From: a bacterium
GTDB lineage: Bacteria > Bacillota > Bacilli > Lactobacillales > Streptococcaceae
Direction of reading: 5' to 3'
Length of the DNA: 64,000 bases
Assembly (NCBI GenBank): GCA_905221115.1
Contig: CAJNBX010000009.1
Span: forward strand, 1 to 64,000
Below are positions 29,068 to 38,804 of the stretch, in pieces; within the stretch, counting starts at the first letter, position 1, and the number at the start of each line of letters is the position of its first letter. Under the pieces are notes generated by a model that was not told the origin of the DNA, did no database searches, and saw only the letters and a list, made by a program, of their open reading frames with translations. The translations under genes and the position numbers were made by a program.

Positions 29068-29238
29068 TTAAGTGGAAATCTTTGAAACCAGTTCTTTTAA
29101 TAACCATTGAATACCATATAGTACATTTGCCCCAAATATGATATAGGCCGTATAAATCAAGTATTTCGATTTTTCCCGCCTTAAAGAATAGATCTTGTAC
29201 AAGATAAACAAATTTAAAATAATAAATAATAGAGACAA
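29068..29238 (-). CDS. Small two-helix membrane protein with TTG start
   Basis: 56 residues beginning MSLLFIILNLFILYK if the TTG at 29238 is used. A strong GGAGG lies six bases upstream, and no ATG reading in this frame fits. Two hydrophobic segments (about 2-16 and 28-48) flank a basic loop, RREKSKY. An ATG-initiated reading in another frame across the same bases lacks a ribosome site. It lies 54 bp downstream of the next small gene and probably shares its promoter. No family recognised; the pair looks like bacteriocin-immunity or toxin-size membrane proteins, but that is only size and context. Confidence 0.55.
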   Translation of the reverse strand: MSLLFIILNLFILYKIYSLRREKSKYLIYTAYIIFGANVLYGIQWLLKELVSKIST

Positions 29239-29292
29239 AATCTTCCTCCAAAATAAATCCTAAAAGTACACAGTCAAGCATAATTCTAATCT

Positions 29293-29499
29293 TTATTTTC
29301 GATTCGAAATTACAAACTTATCAATGAATAGTAAGTGATATAAGGCAAGTACAGACCCCCAGAAACTACCTCGAAGAGAGATTTCTTGATGATTGAGAGG
29401 AAGCAAATCGTGGTTACCTATATAGAGGCAGGTCAAAATAACAAATAGTATCCAAAATAAATCCGTCCATTTATATTTTGAAAAATATTTTTTCCACAT
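29293..29499 (-). CDS. Small hydrophobic protein, function unknown
   Basis: 68 residues with two membrane segments (about 12-26 and 46-60) and basic ends (KKYFSKYK at the start, SNRK at the end). AGAAGG lies nine bases before the ATG and a consensus promoter sits upstream, which supports expression. First gene of a probable two-gene unit with 29068. Confidence 0.65.
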   Translation of the reverse strand: MWKKYFSKYKWTDLFWILFVILTCLYIGNHDLLPLNHQEISLRGSFWGSVLALYHLLFIDKFVISNRK

Positions 29500-29525
29500 A
29501 AAAACACCTTCTTTCCTACAATCAT

Positions 29526-29554
29526 ATTATAATACTTTATGTAAGCGAATACAA
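29526..29554 (-). promoter_or_regulatory. Promoter of the small membrane protein pair
   Basis: Minus strand: -35 TTGTAT, 17-base spacer, perfect -10 TATAAT. Confidence 0.7.
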
Positions 29555-29670
29555 GAAATATGAGGTAAACAACTACGAAGAAGCATGAGGTTGAAAGAGA
29601 GTGTTAAACCTTCAATACGTCTATGCTTTCTCTTCTTTTAAGACAAGATTGACCCAAATCTACAGCATTC

Positions 29671-29704
29671 AAAAAAGCGAATTTCAATCGAAACTCGCTT
29701 TTTT
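29671..29704 (-). terminator. Terminator of malQ-malP, beyond the BOX element
   Basis: Stem AAAAAAGCGAGTTTC/GAAATTCGCTTTTTT with a 4-base loop, T-runs on both strands. The BOX insertion separates it from the malP stop by about 180 bp. The 115 bp to its left hold no gene that I can see. Confidence 0.75.
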
Positions 29705-29734
29705 ACAAAATGTATTAGTATGAATTTGTATCTT

Positions 29735-29884
29735 ATACTCAATGAAAATCAAAGAGCAAACTAGGAAACTAGCCGCAGGTTGCTCAAAACACTGTTTTGA
29801 GGTTGTGGATAGAACTGACGAAGTCAGTAACCGTAATACGGCAAGGCAATGCTGACGTGGTTTGAAGAGATTTTCGAAGAGTAT
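29735..29884. repeat. BOX element
   Basis: A 150-bp streptococcal BOX repeat: one end ATACTCAATGAAAATC, inner arms GAACTGACGAAGTCAG and GCTCAAAACACTGTTTTGAG, the other end GAAGAGATTTTCGAAGAGTAT. Its last base supplies part of the malP stop codon (TA from the gene plus A from the BOX end). Confidence 0.92.
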
Positions 29885-32142
29885 TAGTTCAAGTGCCAGA
29901 TATCTTCGTTATACTGAGCGATTGTACGGTCAGATGAGAAGAATCCTGCTTTAGAAATGTTAACGATAACTTTATCCAACCATGCGTCACGGTCTTCGTA
30001 GTCAGCCAACATTTGTTCTTTAACCTTGATGTAGTCTTCTAAGTCAAGAAGAGTCATGAACCAGTCTTTGTTGATCAATTCATTGTAAAGACGTTCCAAG
30101 CGCTCTTTGTTTCCAGCTGCAAGAACTGCATCGCTAACGATGAAGTCAACCAATGGTTTGATAGCTTCACGAGCGTAGAATTCGCTTGATTTGTAAGCTG
30201 CTTTTGCGTAAAGGTCGATAACAGTTTCTGAATCTTCACCAAAGATGTAGATGTTTTCGTCGCCAACCAACTCAGCGATTTCCACGTTAGCACCGTCCAT
30301 AGTACCAAGTGTCAAAGCTCCGTTCAACATGAATTTCATGTTACCAGTACCTGAAGCTTCTTTAGAAGCAAGTGAGATTTGTTCTGAGATATCACATGCT
30401 GGGATAAGGAAGCTTGCTGCAGTAACGTTGTAGTTTTCAACCATAACTACTTGCAAGTGTGGAGCTACTGCTGGATCGTTAGCGATAACTTCTGACATGC
30501 AAAGGATCAAGTGGATGATGTCTTGAGCGATTGTGTAGGCTGGAGCTGCTTTACCACCAAAGAAGATTGTGATTGGGCGAGCAGGGATGTTACCAGCTTT
30601 GATGTCAAGGTATTTGTGGATCACGTACAAAGCGTTCATTTGTTGGCGTTTGTACTCGTGAAGACGTTTGATTTGGATATCAAAGATAGAGTTTGGATTG
30701 ATTTCCACACCTTGGTGTTCTTTCAAGTGACGAGCCAATTTACGTTTGTTGTGAGCCTTGATGCTTTCCAATTTTTCTTTGACAGCTGCTTTGTCTTCAT
30801 AAGACAAGAGTTTTTCAAGCTCATCTGCTTCATGGTGCCAACCTTCTCCAAGAATCTCATCCAAGTAGTGAGACAATCTTGGGTTAGCATGCATGAGCCA
30901 ACGACGGAAAGTGATACCGTTTGTTTTGTTGTTGAATTTTTCTGGGTAAAGGTCGTAGAAAGCTTTCAACTCAGAATTTTTCAAGATTTCAGTATGAAGT
31001 GCCGCTACCCCGTTAACACTGTATCCGTAGTGGATATCCATGTGAGCCATGTGAACACGTCCGCTCTCATCAATAATTTGAACAGCCGGATCTTTGTATT
31101 CTGCTTTCACGCGACGGTCTAATTCTTCGATGATTGGTACCAAGTGAGGAACCACTTCTTGCAAGAATTCAAGAGGCCATTTTTCAAGGGCTTCAGCAAG
31201 GATTGTGTGGTTAGTGTAGGCAGTCATGCTACGAACGATTGAGATTGCTTCGTCAAGCTCGATACCACGTGCAGTCAAAAGACGGATCAATTCAGGGATA
31301 ACCATTGATGGGTGAGTATCGTTGATTTGTACAACTGCGTAATCAGCAAGGTCATGCAAGTTGCTTCCTTTTTCGATTGCTTCGTCGATGATCAATTGCG
31401 CACCGTTTGAAACCATGAAGTATTGTTGGAAGATACGGAGCAATTCACCTTGACGGTCACTATCATCTGGGTAAAGGAAGAGAGTCAAGTTGCGAGCGAT
31501 ATCTGTCTTGTCAAAGTTGATACCATCTTTAATAATAGAAGAATCAACTGAATCCAAGTCAAACAAACGCAAGCGGTTTTTAGTTGCTGTTTCATAACCA
31601 GTAACATCAATATCGTAAAGAGTTGATGTCAAAGTAAAGTCTGCAAATGGTACTTGGTAGCTACGGCTTGAGCGAACCAACCAGTTTTGCTCTGTCAACC
31701 ATGCATTTGGAATTGTTTCTTGTTGGTTGTTTTTAAGAACTTGTTGGAAAAGACCAAAGTGGTAGTTAAGACCAACACCGTCACCATTCAAACCAAGAGT
31801 CGCAATTGAGTCGATAAAGCAGGCAGCCAAACGTCCCAAACCACCATTACCAAGAGATGGTTCCAATTCAACTTCTTCAACTTCGATCAAGTCTTTACCT
31901 GCAGCAGCAAGTTCTTTTTTGACATCGTCGTAAAGACCAAGGTTGATCAAGTTGTTTGACAAGAGTTTACCAATCAAGAACTCAGCTGAGATGTAGTAAA
32001 CTTTCTTTTTACCAGTGTTGACTGGTTTTTGGCTGCTTGCAAGCTTGCTGTAGTTAAGAAGAGCAAGGTAAAGCTCTTCATTGCTACATTCTGCAATGGT
32101 TTTATTGTAACGATTTTGTACAAATTCTTGTAGTGATAACAT
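29884..32142 (-). CDS. malP: Maltodextrin (glycogen-type) phosphorylase
   Basis: 752 residues, GT35 family. Phosphorolyses alpha-1,4-glucans to glucose-1-P. The PLP-binding Lys lies in [18 protein letters not shown] near residue 600 and the N-terminal substrate channel includes [13 protein letters not shown]. Second gene of the malQ-malP operon, 25 bp after malQ, with AGGAG upstream. Uses the maltodextrins imported by MalXCD. The stop codon is formed at the junction with a BOX repeat. Confidence 0.95.
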   Translation of the reverse strand: MLSLQEFVQNRYNKTIAECSNEELYLALLNYSKLASSQKPVNTGKKKVYYISAEFLIGKLLSNNLINLGLYDDVKKELAAAGKDLIEVEEVELEPSLGNGGLGRLAACFIDSIATLGLNGDGVGLNYHFGLFQQVLKNNQQETIPNAWLTEQNWLVRSSRSYQVPFADFTLTSTLYDIDVTGYETATKNRLRLFDLDSVDSSIIKDGINFDKTDIARNLTLFLYPDDSDRQGELLRIFQQYFMVSNGAQLIIDEAIEKGSNLHDLADYAVVQINDTHPSMVIPELIRLLTARGIELDEAISIVRSMTAYTNHTILAEALEKWPLEFLQEVVPHLVPIIEELDRRVKAEYKDPAVQIIDESGRVHMAHMDIHYGYSVNGVAALHTEILKNSELKAFYDLYPEKFNNKTNGITFRRWLMHANPRLSHYLDEILGEGWHHEADELEKLLSYEDKAAVKEKLESIKAHNKRKLARHLKEHQGVEINPNSIFDIQIKRLHEYKRQQMNALYVIHKYLDIKAGNIPARPITIFFGGKAAPAYTIAQDIIHLILCMSEVIANDPAVAPHLQVVMVENYNVTAASFLIPACDISEQISLASKEASGTGNMKFMLNGALTLGTMDGANVEIAELVGDENIYIFGEDSETVIDLYAKAAYKSSEFYAREAIKPLVDFIVSDAVLAAGNKERLERLYNELINKDWFMTLLDLEDYIKVKEQMLADYEDRDAWLDKVIVNISKAGFFSSDRTIAQYNEDIWHLN

Positions 32143-32167
32143 GTTTAAGGTGTCTCCTGATATTGTT

Positions 32168-33685
32168 TTATTTCTTTAATTCTACCAAATTTTCATTAAT
32201 TCGTCGATAGATTGTTGTCAAGTCAAGCAAACCTTCCTCGACAGCTGGTGTCAATTGTTCTTCAGTCATACGCCAAGACCAGTTTCCACCAAGGGTAGAT
32301 GGGAAGTTCATACGAGCTGTCTCATCCAATTCTAGCAAATCTTGCATAGTTGCAATTGCCATGAAGCTAACTGATGAAAAGACTGTACGAAGCATAGCGT
32401 GTGGAACTGTTTCGTATTCTTTACGGTTAGTGTAGCGAGCCATGTACTCACGAGTCGCATCATCGATCTCGTTACGGTACCAACCAAGGACCGTATTGTT
32501 ATCGTGAGTTCCTGTGTACATAACTGAGTTAGCAGGTGCCAAGTGTGGGCTATCGATACTTTCGTCTTCTGGATTGAAGGCAAATTGAAGAATCTTCATT
32601 CCTGGGAAGCCAGTACGTTCACGCAACTCGATAACTTCATCAGTCATGAAGCCAAGGTCTTCTGCGATGATGTTTAGCTCACCAAGTTCTTCCTTAACGG
32701 CTGCAAAAAGCTTGTAGCCCGGACCCTTCACCCACTCACCAGGTGCTGCTGTATCGGAACCAGCAGGGATTTCCCAGTAAGATTCGAAACCACGGAAGTG
32801 GTCGATACGAACGATATCGTAGATTTTGAAGCTTTCACGCAAGCGTTCAATCCACCATTTGTAGCCGTCTTTATCCATTGCTTCCCAGTCATAGATTGGG
32901 TTACCCCAAAGCTGACCAGTTGCAGAAAATTCATCTGGTGGGCATCCTGCGATGCAAGTAGCCTTACCGTTGACATCTGTCTTGAAGAGATGTGGATTTG
33001 CCCACATATCGCTTGAATCTTCCGCTACATAGATTGGCATGTCTCCAACGATTTCGATGTGGTTGTCGTTAGCGTAAGCTTTCAATTTCAACCATTGTTG
33101 GAAGAAGAAGTATTGAGTCACACGGTGGTAAACCAACTTGTCTGCCAATTGCTCACGGTAGCTTTCAAGCGCTGAAGCTTTACGAGCACGAGCATCAGCA
33201 TCTGGCCATTCAGTCCAAGCAAGATTTTCAAAATGCTCTTTGATAGCCATATACTCAGCAAAGAGCTCAAGCCATGATTGGTTGTCTTGAGCAAATTTCT
33301 CAAAATCTTTAACATCTCCGACTTCAAAGAAACGTTTCACCGCTTTTTCTAAAAGAGGACGACGTGCATAGTAAATCTTAGCATAGTCAACTTCAGACGC
33401 ATCGCTACCAAAGTCAACTCCTTCGAGGTCACTTGCTTCCAACAAACCTTGCTCCACCAAGATATCCAAATCGATAAAATGAGTGTTTCCTGCGAAGGCT
33501 GAGAAAGACTGGTAAGGAGAATCTCCGTAACTAGTTGTTCCTAATGGAAGGATTTGCCAGTAACGTTGTTTTGTACGGACCAAGAAATCAACGAAGTCGT
33601 AAGCACTTTGACCAAATGATCCGATTCCGTAGGCTCCTGGGAGAGAAGAGATGTGCATCAACACACCACTTTGACGTTTTTTCAT
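32168..33685 (-). CDS. malQ: 4-alpha-glucanotransferase (amylomaltase)
   Basis: 505 residues, GH77. Disproportionates maltodextrins so that phosphorylase can use them. The catalytic nucleophile Asp is in [14 protein letters not shown], with the general acid Glu in IAEDLGF and the stabilising Asp in [11 protein letters not shown]. The ATG at 33685 has GAGGTG upstream. First gene of malQP, divergent from malX, with a perfect MalR operator in the leader. Confidence 0.96.
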   Translation of the reverse strand: MKKRQSGVLMHISSLPGAYGIGSFGQSAYDFVDFLVRTKQRYWQILPLGTTSYGDSPYQSFSAFAGNTHFIDLDILVEQGLLEASDLEGVDFGSDASEVDYAKIYYARRPLLEKAVKRFFEVGDVKDFEKFAQDNQSWLELFAEYMAIKEHFENLAWTEWPDADARARKASALESYREQLADKLVYHRVTQYFFFQQWLKLKAYANDNHIEIVGDMPIYVAEDSSDMWANPHLFKTDVNGKATCIAGCPPDEFSATGQLWGNPIYDWEAMDKDGYKWWIERLRESFKIYDIVRIDHFRGFESYWEIPAGSDTAAPGEWVKGPGYKLFAAVKEELGELNIIAEDLGFMTDEVIELRERTGFPGMKILQFAFNPEDESIDSPHLAPANSVMYTGTHDNNTVLGWYRNEIDDATREYMARYTNRKEYETVPHAMLRTVFSSVSFMAIATMQDLLELDETARMNFPSTLGGNWSWRMTEEQLTPAVEEGLLDLTTIYRRINENLVELKK

Positions 33686-33729
33686 AAACAACACCTCGTG
33701 TATTTGTAGTTTAATTTTTCATTTTTGGG

Positions 33730-33743
33730 CGCAAACGTTTGCG
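33730..33743. promoter_or_regulatory. MalR operator of malQP
   Basis: Perfect 14-bp palindrome CGCAAACGTTTGCG just downstream of the malQ -10 box, the usual place for a LacI-family roadblock. The same 12-bp core recurs upstream of pgi. Confidence 0.8.
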
Positions 33744-33751
33744 TTAATATA

Positions 33752-33780
33752 AGTATACTTCATTTTTGGAAGAATTGCAA
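33752..33780 (-). promoter_or_regulatory. Promoter of malQ-malP
   Basis: Minus strand: -35 TTGCAA, 17-base spacer, -10 TATACT; the MalR operator begins eight bases downstream. The AT-rich stretch from here to 34070 shows no gene. Confidence 0.8.
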
Positions 33781-34073
33781 GCGGTTTTAAAAAAACTTTT
33801 TGATTATTTTTTAAAAAAACTTGTCCTTCTTTATGTATACATATACATTTTTCTTTTCTATTTACAAAATCTTCTTCAACTACAAATAGAAGGCCCAACT
33901 TAGCCTACTTTTGGTCTAGAGCAATTTATTTTTTGTTCAAAATCTAGGCAATCGTTTCCCTAAATAATTTCAGTAAAATCATGAAAATATATTTTCTGAC
34001 TTTTCTTCTATTATAAACAAATAAAACGCTTACCCTTTTCGTGAAATTTTTTTAAAATTTTTACAAAAAACAC

Positions 34074-34102
34074 TTGCAACCGTTTTCTATTTGTGCTATA
34101 CT
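34074..34102 (+). promoter_or_regulatory. Promoter of malXCD with overlapping cre site
   Basis: -35 TTGCAA, 17-base spacer, -10 TATACT, the same boxes as the malQ promoter. The 15 bases TTGCAACCGTTTTCT (34074-34088) satisfy the cre consensus WTGNAANCGNWNNCW at every fixed position, so CcpA could block RNA polymerase here. Confidence 0.8.
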
Positions 34103-34113
34103 AGTCCCATAAA

Positions 34114-34130
34114 GGAAAACGTTTGCGTTT
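34114..34130. promoter_or_regulatory. MalR operator of malXCD
   Basis: GGAAAACGTTTGCGTTT, sharing AAACGTTTGCG with the malQ operator, placed at about +6 to +22 of the malX transcript. Confidence 0.75.
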
Positions 34131-34170
34131 CCTCATTATAAAATTTGTTATTCTTTAGGAGGAATACACT

Positions 34171-35442
34171 ATGTCATCTAAATTCATGAAGAGCGCTGCT
34201 GTGCTTGGAACTGCTACACTTGCTAGCTTACTTTTAGTAGCTTGCGGAAGCAAAACTGCTGATAAGCCTGCTGATTCTGGTTCATCTGAAGCGAAAGAAA
34301 TCACTCTTTACGTCGAAGATCAATACAAAGCTTATGCTGAAACAGTTGCTAAAGCTTATGAAAAAGAATCAGGAACAAAAGTTAACATCAAATCTGGTGA
34401 CCAACTTGGTGGTCTTGACAAACTTTCTCTTGACAACCAATCAGGTCAAGCTGCTGACGTTATGATGGCTCCATACGACCGTGTAGGTAGCCTTGGTACT
34501 GACGGACAACTTTCAGAAGTTAAATTGAGCGACGGCGCTAAAACAGATGATAAAACTAAATCTCTTGTAACAGCTGCTGACGGTAAAGTTTACGGTGCTC
34601 CTGCCGTTATCGAGTCACTTGTTATGTACTACAACAAAGACTTGGTAAAAGAAGCTCCAAAAACTTTTGCTGACTTAGAAAACCTTGCTAAAGATAGCAA
34701 ATATGCCTTCGCTGGAGAAGATGGAAAAACTTCTGCTTTCCTAGCTGACTGGACAAACTTCTACTACGCATACGGACTTCTTGCTGGTAACGGTGCTTAC
34801 GTATTCGGACAAAACGGTAAAGATGCTAAAGATATCGGTCTTGCAAACGACGGTTCTATCGCAGGTATCAACTACGCTAAATCTTGGTATGAAAAATGGC
34901 CTAAAGGTATGCAAGATGGTACAGCTGCTGGAAACTTAATCCAAACTCAATTCCAAGAAGGTAAAACAGCTGCTATCATCGATGGACCTTGGAAAGCTAA
35001 AGCCTTCAAAGACGCTAAAGTAAACTACGGTGTTGCAACTATCCCAACTCTTCCAAACGGAAAAGATTACGCAGCATTCGGTGGTGGTAAAGCTTGGATT
35101 ATCCCATCAAGCACTAAGAACCTTGAAGGCGCACAAAAATTTGTAGACTTCCTTGTTTCAACTGAACAACAAAAAGCCTTCTACGATGCAACTAACGAAA
35201 TCCCAGCTAACACTGAAGCTCGTACTTATGCAGAAGGTAAAAACGATGAGTTGACAACAGCTGTTATCAAACAGTTCAAGAACGCTCAACCAATGCCAAA
35301 CATCTCTCAAATGTCTACAGTTTGGGAACCAGCTGCTAACATGCTCTTTGACTCTGTAAGCGGTAAGAAAGATGCCAAAACAGCTGCTAACGATGCTGTA
35401 ACATTGATCAAAGAAACAATCAAACAAAAATTCGGTGAATAA
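34171..35442 (+). CDS. malX: Maltodextrin ABC transporter substrate-binding lipoprotein
   Basis: 423 residues. A lipoprotein signal peptide with lipobox LLVAC (Cys25) precedes a class I solute-binding fold (SBP_bac family). It captures maltose and maltodextrins outside the cell for MalC-MalD. AGGAGG lies eight bases before the ATG. Strong promoter with MalR and CcpA sites. A stable hairpin follows the stop and probably raises malX mRNA over malCD. No ATPase gene lies in the cluster; streptococci usually use the shared MsmK ATPase encoded elsewhere. Confidence 0.96.
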   Translation: MSSKFMKSAAVLGTATLASLLLVACGSKTADKPADSGSSEAKEITLYVEDQYKAYAETVAKAYEKESGTKVNIKSGDQLGGLDKLSLDNQSGQAADVMMAPYDRVGSLGTDGQLSEVKLSDGAKTDDKTKSLVTAADGKVYGAPAVIESLVMYYNKDLVKEAPKTFADLENLAKDSKYAFAGEDGKTSAFLADWTNFYYAYGLLAGNGAYVFGQNGKDAKDIGLANDGSIAGINYAKSWYEKWPKGMQDGTAAGNLIQTQFQEGKTAAIIDGPWKAKAFKDAKVNYGVATIPTLPNGKDYAAFGGGKAWIIPSSTKNLEGAQKFVDFLVSTEQQKAFYDATNEIPANTEARTYAEGKNDELTTAVIKQFKNAQPMPNISQMSTVWEPAANMLFDSVSGKKDAKTAANDAVTLIKETIKQKFGE

Positions 35443-35443
35443 A

Positions 35444-35487
35444 AAATTTGTTCAAGGGGGGTGGAAATCAAATCCCCCTTTGAATTT
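35444..35487 (+). terminator. Partial terminator or stabilising hairpin between malX and malC
   Basis: Arms AAATTTGTTCAAGGGGG and CCCCCTTTGAATTT, with no good U-tail. Typical of a processing hairpin that gives a binding-protein gene higher expression than its permeases. Confidence 0.65.
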
Positions 35488-35551
35488 ATCAATAGAAACA
35501 TAAATAGTTTAGGTTTTATCTAAAAACCAGTATTCTATGAAAGGAGTTATT

Positions 35552-36844
35552 ATGGAAAAGCAACAACCTAGTAAAGCAGCTCTGCTGTCTATCATTCCTG
35601 GGTTAGGACAGATTTACAATAAACAAAAAGCAAAAGGTTTTATCTTCCTTGGTGTAACCCTTGTATTTGTCCTTTACTTCCTAGCACTTGCAGCCCCTGA
35701 ATTGAGCAATCTCATCACTCTTGGTGACAAACCAGGTCGTGACAATTCCCTCTTTATGCTGATTCGTGGTGCCTTCCATTTAATCTTTGTAGTCGTTTAT
35801 GTACTCTTTTATTTCTCAAATATCAAAGATGCACATACAATTGCAAAACGCATTAACAATGGAATTCCAGTTCCACGTACCCTCAAAGACATGATCAAAG
35901 GGATTTATGAAAATGGCTTCCCTTACCTCTTGATCATTCCATCTTATGTTGCCATGACCTTCGCGATTATCTTCCCAGTTATCGTAACCTTGATGATCGC
36001 CTTTACTAACTATGACTTCCAACACTTACCACCAAACAAATTGTTGGACTGGGTTGGTTTGACGAACTTTACGAACATCTGGAGTTTGAGTACCTTCCGT
36101 TCTGCCTTCGGTGCCGTTCTTTCTTGGACTATCATCTGGGCTTTGGCAGCTTCTACTTTACAAATCGTAATTGGTATCTTCACAGCTATCATTGCTAACC
36201 AACCATTTATCAAAGGAAAACGTATCTTTGGTGTTATTTTCCTTCTTCCTTGGGCTGTCCCAGCCTTCATCACTATCTTGACATTCTCAAACATGTTTAA
36301 CGATAGTGTCGGAGCTATCAACACTCAAGTATTGCCAATCTTGGCTAAATTCCTTCCTTTCCTTGACGGGGCTCTTATTCCTTGGAAAACAGACCCAACT
36401 TGGACTAAGATTGCCTTGATTATGATGCAGGGTTGGCTTGGATTCCCATACATCTATGTTTTGACTTTGGGTATCTTGCAATCTATTCCTAACGACCTTT
36501 ACGAAGCAGCTTATATTGACGGTGCCAATGCTTGGCAAAAATTCCGCAACATCACTTTCCCAATGATCTTGGCTGTTGCGGCACCTACTTTGATTAGCCA
36601 ATACACCTTCAACTTTAACAACTTCTCTATCATGTATCTCTTTAATGCTGGAGGACCTGGTAGTGTCGGTGGTGGAGCTGGTTCAACCGATATCTTGATC
36701 TCATGGATCTACCGTTTGACAACAGGTACATCTCCTCAATACTCTATGGCGGCAGCTGTTACCTTGATTATCTCTATCATTGTCATCTCAATCTCTATGA
36801 TCGCATTCAAGAAACTACACGCATTTGATATGGAGGACGTCTAA
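35552..36844 (+). CDS. malC: Maltodextrin ABC transporter permease MalC (MalF-type)
   Basis: 430 residues from the ATG at 35552, preceded by AAAGGAG; an upstream ATG at 35537 has no such site. The MalF-type permease has about eight helices, with a long N-terminal extension before the conserved permease core. The coupling EAA loop is [20 protein letters not shown] near 320. Partners: MalX, MalD and a cytoplasmic ATPase not encoded here. Confidence 0.95.
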   Translation: MEKQQPSKAALLSIIPGLGQIYNKQKAKGFIFLGVTLVFVLYFLALAAPELSNLITLGDKPGRDNSLFMLIRGAFHLIFVVVYVLFYFSNIKDAHTIAKRINNGIPVPRTLKDMIKGIYENGFPYLLIIPSYVAMTFAIIFPVIVTLMIAFTNYDFQHLPPNKLLDWVGLTNFTNIWSLSTFRSAFGAVLSWTIIWALAASTLQIVIGIFTAIIANQPFIKGKRIFGVIFLLPWAVPAFITILTFSNMFNDSVGAINTQVLPILAKFLPFLDGALIPWKTDPTWTKIALIMMQGWLGFPYIYVLTLGILQSIPNDLYEAAYIDGANAWQKFRNITFPMILAVAAPTLISQYTFNFNNFSIMYLFNAGGPGSVGGGAGSTDILISWIYRLTTGTSPQYSMAAAVTLIISIIVISISMIAFKKLHAFDMEDV

Positions 36845-36845
36845 G

Positions 36846-37688
36846 ATGAATAACTCAATTAAACTCAAACGTAGACTGACTCAAACCCTTACTTATCTTT
36901 ACTTGATTGGTCTCTCAATCGTGATTATCTATCCACTGTTGATTACCATTATGTCAGCCTTCAAGACAGGTAACGTAGTAGCCTTTAAACTAGACAGCAA
37001 CGTCGACTTTAGTTTTGCTAACTTCCAAGGGCTCTTCTCTGAAACCTTGTACGGTACTTGGTACCTCAACACTTTGATTATCGCCTTAATTACCATGGCT
37101 GTTCAAACAAGTATTATCGTACTTGCTGGTTATGCTTACAGCCGTTACAACTTCTTGGCTCGTAAACAAAGTTTGGTCTTCTTCTTGATCATCCAAATGG
37201 TGCCAACTATGGCCGCTTTGACAGCCTTCTTCGTTATGGCGCTTATGTTGAACGCCCTTAACCACAGCTGGTTCCTCATCTTCCTCTACGTTGGTGGTGG
37301 TATCCCGATGAATGCTTGGCTCATGAAAGGCTACTTCGATACAGTGCCAATGTCTCTAGACGAATCTGCAAAACTAGACGGTGCAGGACACTTCCGCCGC
37401 TTCTGGCAAATTGTTCTTCCACTTGTTCGCCCAATGGTTGCCGTACAAGCTCTCTGGGCCTTCATGGGACCTTTCGGGGACTACATCCTCTCTAGTTTCT
37501 TGCTTCGTGAGAAAGAATACTTTACTGTTGCCGTAGGTCTCCAAACCTTCGTTAACAATGCGAAAAACATGAAGATTGCCTACTTCTCAGCAGGTGCTAT
37601 CCTCATCGCCCTTCCAATCTGTATTCTCTTCTTCTTCCTACAAAAGAACTTTGTTTCAGGACTTACAAGTGGTGGCGACAAGGGATAA
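36846..37688 (+). CDS. malD: Maltodextrin ABC transporter permease MalD (MalG-type)
   Basis: 280 residues, six predicted helices, EAA loop [20 protein letters not shown] near 180. The ATG at 36846 lies one base after the malC stop, and its ribosome site GGAGGA overlaps the last malC codons, so translation is coupled. Last gene of malXCD; a BOX element follows 27 bp downstream, with no separate U-tailed terminator apparent. Confidence 0.95.
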   Translation: MNNSIKLKRRLTQTLTYLYLIGLSIVIIYPLLITIMSAFKTGNVVAFKLDSNVDFSFANFQGLFSETLYGTWYLNTLIIALITMAVQTSIIVLAGYAYSRYNFLARKQSLVFFLIIQMVPTMAALTAFFVMALMLNALNHSWFLIFLYVGGGIPMNAWLMKGYFDTVPMSLDESAKLDGAGHFRRFWQIVLPLVRPMVAVQALWAFMGPFGDYILSSFLLREKEYFTVAVGLQTFVNNAKNMKIAYFSAGAILIALPICILFFFLQKNFVSGLTSGGDKG

Positions 37689-37715
37689 TTTATCCCTGCC
37701 ACCCTTTTTCATTTT

Positions 37716-37874
37716 ATACTCTTCGAAAATCTCTTCAAACCACGTCAGCTTCCATCTGCAACCTCAAAACAGTGTTTTGAGCTGACTTCGTCAGTTCTAT
37801 CCACAACCTCAAAGCAGTGCTTTGAGCAACCTGCGGCTAGCTTCCTAGTTTGCTCTTTGATTTTCATTGAGTAT
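37716..37874. repeat. BOX element with an altered interior
   Basis: 159 bp with standard ends (ATACTCTTCGAAAATC and GATTTTCATTGAGTAT). The interior carries two related hairpin arms (CAAAACAGTGTTTTGAG and CAAAGCAGTGCTTTGAG), so one part looks duplicated compared with the other three BOX copies. Confidence 0.9.
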
Positions 37875-37928
37875 TAGCGATTGTTACTGTAAATAATATT
37901 CTTGCAACAAGCAATTTGTCTCCTAGAC

Positions 37929-37957
37929 TTGAAATAAAGCACATTTCTCTATATAAT
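37929..37957 (+). promoter_or_regulatory. Promoter of malA-malR
   Basis: -35 TTGAAA, 17-base spacer, perfect -10 TATAAT, about 37 bases before malA. No MalR operator is seen here. Confidence 0.75.
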
Positions 37958-37994
37958 AATACTCATATAGAAAACACCTTTTAGAAAGATACCT

Positions 37995-38795
37995 ATGCTT
38001 CCATATCCATTTTCTTATTTTTCAAGTATTTGGGGATTTCGTAAGCCCCTATCCAAACGTTTCGGGCTCAACTGGTTTCAACTTCTCTTTACCAGTATCT
38101 TCCTTATCAGCTTGTCTATGGTACCCATTGCCATTCAAAACAGCTCCCAGGATACTTATCCGCTAGAAACCTTTATCGATAATGTCTATGACCCATTGAC
38201 AGATAAGGTTGTACAGGATCTCTCTGAACACGCTACAATTGTTGATGGTAAATTAACTTATACAGGAACAGCTAGTCAAGCGCCTTCTATTGTGATCGGT
38301 CCAAGTCAAAGTAAGGAGTTACCTAAGGACTTGCAACTGAATTTCGATACGAATGAGCTAGTCATCAGCAAGGAAAGCAAGGAACTGACCCGCATATCTT
38401 ACCGAGTGATTGAGACTGAGAGTTTCAAAAGCAAAGACAGCTTGACCCAAGCGATTTCTAAAGACTGGTACCAACAAAATCGTGTCTATATCAGTCTCTT
38501 CCTAGTTCTCGGTGCGAGCTTCCTCTTTGGTTTGAATTTCTTTATCGTCTCTCTAGGAGCTAGTCTTCTCCTTTATATCACTAAGAAATCCCGCCTCTTT
38601 TCATTTAGAACCTTTAAAGAGTGCTACCATTTTATCTTGAACTGTTTAGGATTGCCAACTCTGATTACGCTTATTTTGGGATTATTTGGCCAAAATATGA
38701 CAAACCTCATCACTATACAAAACATTCTTTTTGTTCTGTATCTGGTCACTATCTTTTATAAAACGCATTTCCGTGATCCAGATTACCATAAATAG
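37995..38795 (+). CDS. malA: MalA, DUF1189-family membrane protein
   Basis: 266 residues. One helix near the N-terminus (about 30-50), an extracellular domain of about 110 residues, then a cluster of four helices (about 160-255). Found with malR in streptococcal maltose regulons; its biochemical role is not known to me. AGAAAG is the only weak ribosome site. It precedes malR by 9 bp and is co-transcribed with it. Confidence 0.85.
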   Translation: MLPYPFSYFSSIWGFRKPLSKRFGLNWFQLLFTSIFLISLSMVPIAIQNSSQDTYPLETFIDNVYDPLTDKVVQDLSEHATIVDGKLTYTGTASQAPSIVIGPSQSKELPKDLQLNFDTNELVISKESKELTRISYRVIETESFKSKDSLTQAISKDWYQQNRVYISLFLVLGASFLFGLNFFIVSLGASLLLYITKKSRLFSFRTFKECYHFILNCLGLPTLITLILGLFGQNMTNLITIQNILFVLYLVTIFYKTHFRDPDYHK

Positions 38796-38804
38796 GAGAT
38801 TTTT

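Noticed and set aside
30511-31122. 203-codon open frame antisense to malP
   Set aside because: Antisense shadow of a highly conserved enzyme; composition is typical of reverse-frame translation.
34171-37688. ATPase gene for the maltodextrin transporter
   Set aside because: None lies in the mal cluster; the ABC ATPase at 44248 is of the antimicrobial-peptide type and belongs to another operon.
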